From NCBI GenBank assembly GCA_948857205.1, contig CAQPRV010000048.1, forward strand, positions 1 through 15,286: a DNA stretch of 15,286 bases, written 5' to 3'. Under the pieces are notes generated by a model that was given only the letters and a program-made list of their open reading frames with translations, was not told the origin of the DNA and did no database searches. The stretch comes from an uncultured Clostridia bacterium (GTDB taxonomy: Bacteria; Bacillota; Clostridia; TANB77; CAG-508). Of this stretch, positions 8,001 through 13,765 are shown in pieces. The first letter of the stretch is position 1. Each line of letters starts with the position of its first letter. Both the position numbers and the translations under genes were made by a program.

Positions 8001-10163
8001 TTCTGGAATTGCTTTTGATAAGACCTTTGAAAAGGTTTGTAAATCATATATTCCCTTTCCTGTGAAAATTCCTTCATGAAAATTATCTTGATAAAGGTCA
8101 GAAATTGCATTTGTATAGGAATCTATTCCACCTGCTCCTGCAAAAATCTTTGTAAATAAATTTTTGTAACTAATTTGTAAATTGATTCCTACTCTAGGTT
8201 GTATCATTCCATAGCCTTCTACTACTATATTTGTCTTATCACTAATTACTGGTTCATTTAAAATATGTGCCATAGTTCCAATAAGCTCAAAAGCTGAATT
8301 TAAAATTAAATCTGTATCAGCATCTAAAGTAATAATATATTTAAGGTTTGCCTCCTGTAAGCTTTCTTTATTTTCTTCTATTGTATTTTCTCTAAAAGGA
8401 TTTTTTATATTTCCTAAGCAATATTCATTAAACTGATTTATCATACCTCTTTTTCGTTCCCAACCCAAATAAGAACTTTCTTTAGCATTCCAAAATCTTT
8501 CTCTATATATAAAATTGAAAATTGGTAATTTATTTTCTTCTACTTTATATTTATTATTTAATTCTTTTACTAATTTTTTACCTTCTTTTATTACTTTTTC
8601 ATCAAAACTTTCTTCTTTTCTTCCACTTTGCGAACAATCACCTAATAAAGTAAAATATAAGTTTTCAGATTTATTAGCTAAATAATAAACCTCTAATTTT
8701 TTCATTAATTCCTGAACTTTTTCTTGAGAATTCACTATTGTTGGAATAATTACCATTGTGCTATTTTCTTTATCTATTCCCTTTGATAAATCAATCTTTG
8801 GAATTATCTTTGGTTTTACTATTTTACTTAAAATATATTGCATTATTTGAACTACTAATTCAGATGCTGGAATTAAGAATATAACGATTCCTATAGCAAA
8901 TATCCATAAATTCTGTATTTTTAAATTTAAAATATAACTTATTGCTGATGATAAAATTATAGTAAATATTATAATTGTTGATATAAATAATTTTGTTTTA
9001 CTTTTTGCACTTTTTTCTTTTTTTGTTTTATAATTTATTTTTTGATATAGTTCTTCTATTCCTTTATCTATTAGATAATATCCTATATGTGCTTCTTTAT
9101 TTCCAATTTGTTTTTCCTTTGCTATTTCTAATATTTTTCTTGCTATATAAATTTCTGATATTTTTGTTTTTTTGGAAATTTCTTTAATTTTATTTCTATA
9201 ATATTCTTTTGTTTCATTTGTCATATTTTCATATACTTTTGCTGGATCTTGTTTTAATAGTTCTTCTACTCCATTTACTCTTTCAAATACTTCTAAAAAG
9301 TTGATTCTTTGAATTCTTTTTATACTCATTATGCTATTTGCCATAGAAACTTTTCTTACTGCTATATCAAAATGTTCCTTTTTTATTATATCTGTAAATG
9401 TTGTTCCTGTCATTTCTACTGCTTCTTCTAATGTATTTAAATAACTGTACCCTTTTTTTCCATATCTTTTTAAGATATATGACATATATTCTATAAATGG
9501 ATATTTCATATCATTTTTAGATATTCTAGAAAATCTTTCTTTATTTTTAAAGTTTGTCTCTGCTTTTTGCTTATTTTCTACTAGTCTTTCTACTATATCT
9601 TCTGCTTTATATTTTTGCATTTGACTACTATATATTTTTTCACATACTTCTCTTATATTTTCTATTATTGCGATTTGCAAAAATATTCCTATATTCCATA
9701 TTTCTTCCATGCTTAAGGATTTTTTTGTTTGATAACTTGCTAAAAAACTTTCTAAATCCTTTTTTTCTATTTTATTGTCTGTATATGCAATTATTTCTGA
9801 TGCTAGTACATATATCCTTGCGAAACCTTTATATTGACCATTTGCTATTCCAACAAAATTTGTGTATTTTTTTAGTGTCATTTCTTTTTGTATTTGTTTA
9901 ACTGTTTGCTCTATTATATATAGATTGTCTAGTAACCATTCTCCTGCTGGATGTATTCCTATTCCCAATTTTAAATGCTCATTTAATAGGTTATAAACTT
10001 CTTGTATTATTTTATAACTTTCTATCATATGTGGTATTGGATAGGTTTCTTTACTTGCTTTTTTGCTTAAATTATGATTTGTTGCAATTTTTTCTAAGTG
10101 ATTCTGTAATTGTTTTTTTTCTATTTGGGTTCCATTTATTTTTAATATTTTTTCCTGTTTCAA
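2007..10163 (-). CDS. Cyclic beta-1,2-glucan synthase (NdvB/Cgs-like; GT84 + glycoamylase-like + GH94)
   Basis: This giant membrane enzyme should build beta-1,2-glucan from UDP-glucose and release it as rings. At 2718 residues it is near the full length of known NdvB/Cgs proteins. Membrane segments lie at about 389-438, flanking the GT84 domain. That domain has DADT (Asp614, Asp616), HDLLEG (727-732) and RLSRW (759-763), the family's (Q/R)xxRW. More membrane segments follow at about 798-842 and 926-963. The glycoamylase-like region (PF10091) spans roughly 1065-1370, with NGHLYNWY near 1067 and YMAHHQG (His1355, His1356). The C-terminal GH94 phosphorylase-like part has PTVWSHIMAN near 1940, SDDLLW (Asp2311, Asp2312), GDWNDG (2390-2395, the general-acid motif) and VRENGGQYTHAAIW near 2545. 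No frameshift is seen. The start is TTG (10161-10163), with AAGGAG 10 bases upstream inside a hairpin; no other in-frame start codon occurs nearby. The stop TAG touches the inverted repeat. Confidence 0.93.
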   Translation of the reverse strand: MKQEKILKINGTQIEKKQLQNHLEKIATNHNLSKKASKETYPIPHMIESYKIIQEVYNLLNEHLKLGIGIHPAGEWLLDNLYIIEQTVKQIQKEMTLKKYTNFVGIANGQYKGFARIYVLASEIIAYTDNKIEKKDLESFLASYQTKKSLSMEEIWNIGIFLQIAIIENIREVCEKIYSSQMQKYKAEDIVERLVENKQKAETNFKNKERFSRISKNDMKYPFIEYMSYILKRYGKKGYSYLNTLEEAVEMTGTTFTDIIKKEHFDIAVRKVSMANSIMSIKRIQRINFLEVFERVNGVEELLKQDPAKVYENMTNETKEYYRNKIKEISKKTKISEIYIARKILEIAKEKQIGNKEAHIGYYLIDKGIEELYQKINYKTKKEKSAKSKTKLFISTIIIFTIILSSAISYILNLKIQNLWIFAIGIVIFLIPASELVVQIMQYILSKIVKPKIIPKIDLSKGIDKENSTMVIIPTIVNSQEKVQELMKKLEVYYLANKSENLYFTLLGDCSQSGRKEESFDEKVIKEGKKLVKELNNKYKVEENKLPIFNFIYRERFWNAKESSYLGWERKRGMINQFNEYCLGNIKNPFRENTIEENKESLQEANLKYIITLDADTDLILNSAFELIGTMAHILNEPVISDKTNIVVEGYGMIQPRVGINLQISYKNLFTKIFAGAGGIDSYTNAISDLYQDNFHEGIFTGKGIYDLQTFSKVLSKAIPENTVLSHDLLEGCYLRCGLASDILVMDGYPTKYNSFMNRLSRWIRGDWQITSWLGSRSPLNLLSKYKIFDNLRRSLFEVSLIIAMLYCGIIGMMYQKGILSIILILLVIAIFPFLLEILNILIFKKEGEQKQKTFTPKISGIKGAVLRGILTLGNLPYKAYTSAKAIIKTLYRVKVSHRNLLEWTTSEEAEKQAKSDLVSYFNQMSFNVFVAVIIIGISLMLNGYLGLIIGILWFLTPLLMWYVSKEENKKQSINLLNKEEKQYVIDIGRKTWDYFDTYLKEENNYLIPDNYQGDRKEKIVKRTSSTNLGLSLLAIISAYDLLYIDLKKALYLLDKVILSIESLQKWNGHLYNWYNIDTKEPLKPRYVSTVDSGNFIGYLYVTKTFLQNLIDYQNKEDTEVDKENLKNLVNIIDNMIKSCDFSVLYSKEQQIFSIGFNIEENSLTDSYYDLLASEARQASLVAIAKKDVPAKHWNYLSRTLTILGKYKGLISWSGTAFEYLMPNLNIPKYEGSLLDESSKFLIMSQMEYAKRLNIPWGISEAAFNLKDFHSNYQYKAFGIPWLGLKRGLADELVVSSYGSILAISDVPKQEIENLKRLEQLGMYGKYGFYEAIDYTPERVGKGKKFSVVKTYMAHHQGLILLSINNLINQNILQKRFIQNPEIEAVSILLQETIPETFITTKDKKEKVEKLKYKDYEDYIQNTYNKINEKLTIANVISNENYTVAINQKGQGVSKYKDIYVNRFKPTDDYSQGIFFTFKNIKNKSIWSTNYPHNENKENYQISFMPDKIEQEIVNGNIKSKINVVVASNEPVELRRVNLKNNGNEEEIIELTSYFEPVLSKKEQDYAHPAFNNLFLITKYDEKTNSLIVKRKRRELNQEEIYLATTLSTNSETIGDFEYEINEEKFIGRGNLGIPQMVQNSNPLSKAIGLVTEPIVALRKTIKIKPQEEVNIDLIISVGNKEEVVKENLEKYKSSENVKTEFEVAKARVETESRYLEIKGKDIEIYQKMLSYIIFDNPTKSRLIKNIPERNYKQEELWKYGISGDLPIILVKIKDSNDKYVISEVLKAHEFFRSKNIQTEVVILDEEKYSYENYVKEEIEDTILNRQMGYLKNIKGGIFILSKEEVSKEDLKLLELISTICIDSNKGGIKNSLKEQEDDYLENYKEIGNENDKTVFIEKQEDDIDILQNNKSIKYYNEYGGFSEDGKEYWLKVSKENRLPTVWSHIMANKKFGTIVTENMGGYSWFRNSRLNRVSSWENNASYDIPTEIIYLKDIETSKTWSLGLNPKPDNKNYNVKYGFGYAKYLHKSDGIEQELEVFVPKEDSCKINILRLKNTTPTKKKIKLYYYIKPVLGEDEIKTNGYIKVNFDKNNNMIFAKNLYKDDFENTNIYVSSSENIISYTGDKNFFLGTGGINNPDGLKKLKLNNENTLGKKPCIAYEIEIELENFQEKEISLILGADEEQIDCKNIAYKYQKVLNCKQELDKVKSFWRELLGRVQVYTPLESVNILLNGWVPYQTICSRLLGRSGLYQSGGAFGFRDQLQDTIGLKYIDPKILRKQVLIHSKHQFMEGDVQHWWHPDTGRGIRTRISDDLLWMIYVTMEYIEFTGDKSILDIETPYVKGEVLAENEAERYNKFEFTEEKESIYKHCIKAIEKTLDFGEHGLPKIGTGDWNDGLSNVGSKGKGESIWLGFFLYNILDRFIPIIEEKGDLELVEKYEKIKVGLKKTLNSVGWDGRWYKRAFTDDGDTLGSMENEECRIDSIAQSWSIISKAGDNDKKYISMESLENHLIDRENGIIKLLDPPFDKSKLEPGYIKAYMPGVRENGGQYTHAAIWVVFAESVLGFGDKALELFKMINPIEHSRTKDACNKYKVEPYVIPADIYGVGNLSGRGGWTWYTGSSSWYYKVGIENILGLRVEKGNLVFKPCIPRDWKEYQIQYKWKDSVYNIFIKNPKGKNTGVEKVLVNGLELIADNQKELEEEIKIPLEGNGQISKIEVFM

Positions 10164-10216
10164 AAAAATCCCACTCCTTGCAATTTAGTTTTACACTTAT
10201 TGTTTGCAAGAAGTGG
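10161..10216 (-). promoter_or_regulatory. Terminator-like hairpin that hides the glucan synthase ribosome binding site
   Basis: On the minus strand CCACTTCTTGCA (10216-10205) pairs with TGCAAGGAGTGG (10182-10171) across a 22-base loop. It is an unbroken 12-bp RNA stem with one U-G pair. GATTTTTTTG follows, a U-tract whose last bases are the TTG start codon at 10161-10163. It sits 30 bases after the lipoprotein stop, so it would serve as that gene's intrinsic terminator. The 3' arm contains AAGGAG (10179-10174), the only Shine-Dalgarno for the glucan synthase. Folding would therefore both stop RNA polymerase and block ribosome entry. In + strand RNA the U-G pair would be a C-A mismatch, so the structure fits the minus strand better. 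Confidence 0.75.
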
Positions 10217-10246
10217 AATTTTTATACTATTTTTATTTTTTACTTA

Positions 10247-10984
10247 TTATTCTCTTTCATAATCATCTTTTTCTTTTTGTTTTGTAATATTAGTGTTGGA
10301 TTTTTCTTTATCTTTTTCTCCATAATAAAATTCTATTATACTTTGTATATATTTTTGTAAATTTTCTTTGGTAAAGTTGTTTTTTAATTCGAATCCTTTA
10401 TCAAACACATTTCTAAAATTACTTAATGTAGAACTCTTTATTTTTTTTCCTACGTTTTCTAATTTATTTCCATCCAATACTGGAGTTCCATCATCTAACA
10501 TTTGCTCGAGTATTTCTTCTCCAATTGAACTTTTATATATTTGTTTATTGTATTCATCTGCATCAAAGCTTATGTTTTTTTCATGTAACTTATTATATAA
10601 GACGTCTGGCGTTTCTCCATGTGTATATATCGTTCCATTCTCAGTTACTATTATATAGTCTGTATATGCTTTTATTAATTTTAAATTTTCTAATTTATAA
10701 TCTGTTTTATTCTGTTCATTATATTTCTCTAAATATCTTGCTTTCATATCTGGTAATACATTTTCTGGTACTAAAACTGTAGTTTCTATTTGTTTTTTTA
10801 GTTTTTCCTCTTTAGTTAGCTTTTTATTTCTCTCCTCAGCTATTGGTGTAGTCTCCACTTGATTTCCTGCTTCTATTTTAGTTTTATTACATCCTGTTGT
10901 TGAAGCTAAAATTCCTAGTGCCAATCCTGTTGCTATAAACATTTTTTTGTTACTAATTCCTATTATTTTTAATCTGTTTTTCAT
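10247..10984 (-). CDS. Putative lipoprotein of unknown function upstream of the glucan synthase
   Basis: I do not recognise this 245-residue protein. It starts with a basic segment and a hydrophobic stretch (MFIATGLALGILAS, 15-28), followed by STTGC with Cys32. This resembles a lipoprotein signal, although Thr at -3 departs from the usual Leu. The mature part is charged and probably soluble, with a Lys/Glu-rich linker (about 50-70) and a Lys/Glu/Asn-rich tail; no enzyme motif is visible. It would sit on the outer face of the membrane. The start is well supported: AAAAGGAG lies 8 bases before the ATG at 10982-10984, and a strong promoter lies just upstream. The next gene is the glucan synthase, 83 bases away across a hairpin that holds that gene's ribosome binding site. 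A role with the synthase is possible on position alone. Confidence 0.75.
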   Translation of the reverse strand: MKNRLKIIGISNKKMFIATGLALGILASTTGCNKTKIEAGNQVETTPIAEERNKKLTKEEKLKKQIETTVLVPENVLPDMKARYLEKYNEQNKTDYKLENLKLIKAYTDYIIVTENGTIYTHGETPDVLYNKLHEKNISFDADEYNKQIYKSSIGEEILEQMLDDGTPVLDGNKLENVGKKIKSSTLSNFRNVFDKGFELKNNFTKENLQKYIQSIIEFYYGEKDKEKSNTNITKQKEKDDYERE

Positions 10985-10996
10985 ATTTTTAACTCC

Positions 10997-11100
10997 TTTT
11001 ATACATATAATCCTATTTTATTATACAACATATTATAAAAAAGTACAATTTTTATTTCTTTATTTCTCTTTTTTAATTTAAATATTTTTATACATATAAT
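10997..11100. repeat. 15-base direct repeat bracketing the lipoprotein promoter
   Basis: The 15-mer TTTTATACATATAAT occurs exactly at 10997-11011 and again at 11086-11100, 89 bases apart. One copy lies in the lipoprotein 5' leader, next to its ribosome binding site, and the other just after the amidase stop. The pair brackets the promoter at 11020-11048. The surrounding sequence is so AT-rich that chance is possible. On the minus strand each copy contains a TGTATAAA that resembles a -10 element. Confidence 0.4.
11020..11048 (-). promoter_or_regulatory. Sigma-A-type promoter for the lipoprotein gene
   Basis: On the minus strand TTGTAC (11048-11043) and TATAAT (11025-11020) are separated by exactly 17 bases, a near-consensus housekeeping promoter. 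It lies about 35 bases before the lipoprotein ATG and after the amidase stop, so the lipoprotein (and, through the hairpin, the glucan synthase) can be transcribed separately from the genes upstream. Confidence 0.7.
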
Positions 11101-11112
11101 AGAAGATATTAT

Positions 11113-11847
11113 CTAATCTTCATAAAAATAATTGATAATTCCATTGTAAATTCCCCATGCAAGCCTATTTTGGTATCCATCATCAAGCAATTGCTTTTCT
11201 TCTTCTGGATTAGATAAAAATCCACACTCTACAATTGAAATTGGAATCTCTACATGTTTCATAATATACACTGTATCCAATTTCATTGCAACTCTTTTAT
11301 TTTCCTTTTGAATTGATTTATTTAAATTCTCTTGTAACTTTTTTGCTAACTTAGTACTTTCTTCGTTACCAGTTTTATAAAAACATTGCCAACCATAATA
11401 TTGTTGTTGTGGTATTTTATTTAAATGTATTGATACAAAAATATCTGCAGAACTTTCATTTCCAATCTTTACTCTATTATGAATATCAGATATTTTCTTT
11501 TGTTTTAAAGTATTACTATCTAAATCATAAATTGCATTTTCATCTGACCTTGTTAAAATTACTTTGCAACCACTTTGTTCTAATAGATTTTGAACTTTTA
11601 AAGCTATTCTTAAATTTGTTTCTGCCTCAGTAGTTCCATTACTACTTTGTGCTCCTTCATCTGGAATCCCATGGCCAGCATCTAAAACTACTGTTTTTCC
11701 TGATACTGGTGTTGATGTAGTAGATATAATTTTTTCTGTATCTTGCTTTATTTCATTTACTGTACCTATCTTAAATGAAAAAGCCAATACACTAATAAAT
11801 ATACAAGTTACTATAATTTTTATTCTTTTTTTATTCATCACTATCAT
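11113..11847 (-). CDS. cwlD: N-acetylmuramoyl-L-alanine amidase, CwlD-like (Amidase_3)
   Basis: This zinc amidase cuts the bond between N-acetylmuramic acid and the stem peptide of peptidoglycan. Its 244 residues match the size of CwlD, which prepares muramic delta-lactam in spore cortex. One signal or anchor segment lies at about 9-26, followed by a short linker and the catalytic domain at 50-242. The zinc ligands are visible: His59 in LDAGHG, Glu74 in TEAETNL and His141 in SIHLN. The catalytic Glu207 lies in VECGFLSN. The start at 11847 is set by AGGAG 8 bases upstream; the second ATG at 11838 is too far from it. That ribosome binding site overlaps the 3' arm of a 15-bp hairpin. The family fold is certain. 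The CwlD subtype is likely but a vegetative cell-wall amidase is not excluded, and no other spore gene is in the window. The paired deacetylase of muramic-lactam synthesis is PdaA; the deacetylase at 1035-1850 cannot be assigned to that role. Confidence 0.88.
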   Translation of the reverse strand: MIVMNKKRIKIIVTCIFISVLAFSFKIGTVNEIKQDTEKIISTTSTPVSGKTVVLDAGHGIPDEGAQSSNGTTEAETNLRIALKVQNLLEQSGCKVILTRSDENAIYDLDSNTLKQKKISDIHNRVKIGNESSADIFVSIHLNKIPQQQYYGWQCFYKTGNEESTKLAKKLQENLNKSIQKENKRVAMKLDTVYIMKHVEIPISIVECGFLSNPEEEKQLLDDGYQNRLAWGIYNGIINYFYED

Positions 11848-11855
11848 ATTAAAAA

Positions 11856-11891
11856 CTCCTAATATAAATATATTATTATATTTATATTAGG
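11856..11891 (-). promoter_or_regulatory. Perfect 15-bp hairpin overlapping the amidase ribosome binding site
   Basis: On the minus strand CCTAATATAAATATA (11891-11877) pairs perfectly with TATATTTATATTAGG (11872-11858) over a 4-base loop. The closing AGG of the 3' arm forms the first three bases of the amidase Shine-Dalgarno AGGAG (11860-11856), and TTTTT follows before the ATG. The hairpin begins 11 bases after the stop of the GGDEF gene. It could end that transcript weakly, since 12 of its 15 pairs are A-U, and limit ribosome binding at the next gene. Confidence 0.65.
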
Positions 11892-11902
11892 AATTTAAAG
11901 TT

Positions 11903-12841
11903 TTATTCGTATTTATTTTGCTTTCTCTTATCAATTGCATAACTACTCCCCATAACTGACTTTGCAACATGTTTTACTTGTGCTCCAACTTCTCCTATTT
12001 CTAATATATTATGAAATCTTCCCACATCAGCAACAACAACTCCAATTGATAAAGATGTTAAAGGAAATTGTTCTATTATTCCCTTTCTATTTGCTACTTC
12101 AATATATCCATTTTCTAAATCTTCTTCTGTAAAAAACTTTTTTACTTCTTGATCAAAGTGTGCTAATATTTCTTGACATTTTGATTCACATTCTGTTCCT
12201 GGAATTATTGCTACAAAATCATCTCCACCTATATGACCAACAAATGTGTCGTTTATATCTCCCCCATGTATATAATTTAATATTGTATTTGCTGTAAATT
12301 CTATGATTTGATCACCTTTTAAAAATCCGTATACATCATTATAAGCTTTAAAATTATCTAGGTCTAAATATAATACTGAAAATGCTTCTTTTCTTGATAT
12401 TCTCTTTTTTAGTTCTGCATGTATTTGTACATTTCCTGGTAATCCTGTTAAGGGACTTATTCTTCTATTACTTGCTAAAAGCCTATTTAAATTCTTTACT
12501 GTATAATATAAATATTGTTCATCTACTGGCTTTTTTATGAAATATTCTATAGATTCTTGTAGTATTCTCATTCTATGTTCTTTTGAAGATTTAGATGATA
12601 CAACTATTACTGGTGTGATTGTATTATCCTCATCTTTTCTTATTTTTCTACATAAGTCAACTACATCTCTATCTATCGCATCTTCATTTATTACTATTAA
12701 TGATGGTATACTTTTTAAAGCAATATCTATGTCTTGAGTTTTTACACTAATAAATTTATATTCTTTATCTTCTTTAAATAATTCTCTAAATATAAATATT
12801 GAAGAATCATCATCATCAATTATATATATTTCTTGTATCAT
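11903..12841 (-). CDS. Response-regulator-like receiver fused to a GGDEF domain
   Basis: This is a cytoplasmic signalling protein. A receiver-like domain (1-115) has the acidic pocket DDDD (9-12), the conserved Ser region VSSKSS (81-86) and KKP (103-105). The residue aligned with the phospho-acceptor Asp is Asn52 (LIVIN, then LCRKIR 12 residues on), so normal phosphorylation is unlikely. The GGDEF domain (about 128-305) keeps LTGLPG, YLDLDNF (Asp160, Asp162) and GGDDF (205-209), which differs from GGDEF by Asp for Glu at the fourth position. The usual inhibitory RxxD site before it is missing (Ile196, Thr199). It could make cyclic di-GMP, bind GTP, or act only as a sensor. GGAGG lies 6 bases before the ATG. 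The amidase gene follows after 55 bases. A link between this protein and the neighbouring envelope genes is inference. Confidence 0.88.
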   Translation of the reverse strand: MIQEIYIIDDDDSSIFIFRELFKEDKEYKFISVKTQDIDIALKSIPSLIVINEDAIDRDVVDLCRKIRKDEDNTITPVIVVSSKSSKEHRMRILQESIEYFIKKPVDEQYLYYTVKNLNRLLASNRRISPLTGLPGNVQIHAELKKRISRKEAFSVLYLDLDNFKAYNDVYGFLKGDQIIEFTANTILNYIHGGDINDTFVGHIGGDDFVAIIPGTECESKCQEILAHFDQEVKKFFTEEDLENGYIEVANRKGIIEQFPLTSLSIGVVVADVGRFHNILEIGEVGAQVKHVAKSVMGSSYAIDKRKQNKYE

Positions 12842-12870
12842 CTTTTTCCTCCGTTTATTATTATAAACAC

Positions 12871-12900
12871 ATTATATACAATATATATATGTTATTTCAA
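12871..12900 (-). promoter_or_regulatory. Probable promoter of the receiver-GGDEF gene
   Basis: On the minus strand TTGAAA (12900-12895) and TATAAT (12876-12871) are 18 bases apart. The -35 overlaps the stop of the PF06541 gene. A small 6-bp stem (12853-12858 with 12863-12868) lies between the -10 and GGAGG (12848-12852), so the transcript would start inside it. The region is AT-rich, which lowers confidence. Confidence 0.45.
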
Positions 12901-13679
12901 GTATTTTTTCTTTTTTTATATTTATCTATTTTCTTGCTTAATATTTGTGTTATTTCTTTTGTATCTATATCAGGAAAAGCCTTTTTTAATCTATATACAT
13001 ATCTATATAAATGTATTATTATTCGATTTCTTCTCTTTTTTAGTTGCTTAATTATTTCTTTTATACTTTCTGGTGATGTTTCTTTGTTTTTCTCTTTTTT
13101 TATTGCTTTTAATTCTTTTATTTTTTCTTTTATTTCTTTATTTAATTTTTCTATTCTGTCTAAAGTAGATTTCATACTTTTTACTTTTATTATACTTATT
13201 ACTATATCTACTGCCATTACTATAAGTAAAATAAATATTATATAATGTAATAAATTTTTATCTATTTTTGATATTATATTTAAAATTAATGGATGTATAT
13301 ATTTTACAAATAATACTCCTAATACTCCCCAACATATTGAGTTTACTAAACAAATTCTTCCCTGAAAGTTAAATTTTTGGTCCGAGTAATCCCAATATTT
13401 TGTTTTGAAAATTTTCTCTAACAACACTCCTACTATATATTCCCAAAATGTTAATATTATTATTGATATAAAAAATAATAACAGTGGCTTATTTTGAAAA
13501 TTTTCTAAAAATATGAGCATTATTATTGCTCCTATTCCATAAATTGGACATACTGGTCCATATAAAAATCCTGTGTTTATTATTTTTTTTTCACATATTG
13601 TTCTAACTATTGATTCCATTATCCACCCTAAGAATGAATATATTAAAAAATATGTTAGTATTTCAAAAATACCATCCAT
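12897..13679 (-). CDS. PF06541-type multi-pass membrane protein with charged C-terminal tail
   Basis: The protein matches the family listed in Pfam as putative ABC-transporter type IV (PF06541), whose function is unknown. Family hallmarks are visible: GWIMES (18-23), GFLYGPVCPIYGIGA (37-51), EYIVGVLLE (80-88), WDYSDQKFNFQGRIC (96-110) and WGVLG (117-121). There are about five membrane segments (4-22, 45-60, 64-86, 110-128, 144-167). A Lys/Glu-rich, probably coiled-coil tail from about 168 to 220 is followed by a basic end. I chose the ATG at 13677-13679 (260 residues) because AAAAGGTG lies 6 bases before it. The GTG at 13686-13688 would give three more residues, but it overlaps that binding site. 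No terminator follows the stop. Despite the Pfam name, no ATP-binding partner is encoded nearby, so a transport role is unsupported. Confidence 0.85.
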   Translation of the reverse strand: MDGIFEILTYFLIYSFLGWIMESIVRTICEKKIINTGFLYGPVCPIYGIGAIIMLIFLENFQNKPLLLFFISIIILTFWEYIVGVLLEKIFKTKYWDYSDQKFNFQGRICLVNSICWGVLGVLFVKYIHPLILNIISKIDKNLLHYIIFILLIVMAVDIVISIIKVKSMKSTLDRIEKLNKEIKEKIKELKAIKKEKNKETSPESIKEIIKQLKKRRNRIIIHLYRYVYRLKKAFPDIDTKEITQILSKKIDKYKKRKNT

Positions 13680-13720
13680 TTTAATCACCTTTTATTCTGT
13701 TTTTTTGTTATTAATAATTG

Positions 13721-13765
13721 AACCTCCTACTAAACTTTATAGTAGTAGGAGGTTTCTTTTTTTAT
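13721..13765 (+). terminator. Strong hairpin terminator next to the Ig-repeat gene's stop
   Basis: AACCTCCTACTA (13721-13732) pairs with TAGTAGGAGGTT (13743-13754) over a 10-base loop. On the + strand it is followed by TCTTTTTTTATTT, a good U-tract. On the minus strand, the direction of the gene just before it, the tail is CAATTATTAAT, a poor one. It may stop transcription in both directions, but by sequence it best protects the Ig-repeat gene from antisense transcription. Its minus-strand 3' arm contains AGGAGG with no start codon at a suitable distance. Confidence 0.7.

Noticed and set aside
2719..10360. Several + strand reading frames of 60-120 codons antisense to the glucan synthase and lipoprotein genes
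   Set aside because: They are rich in Leu, Phe, Tyr and Ser because the antisense of A-rich coding sequence is T-rich; they lack ribosome binding sites and family motifs.
13680..13688. GTG start for the PF06541 protein, three codons upstream
   Set aside because: The GTG overlaps the AAAAGGTG ribosome binding site, which is correctly spaced for the ATG at 13679.
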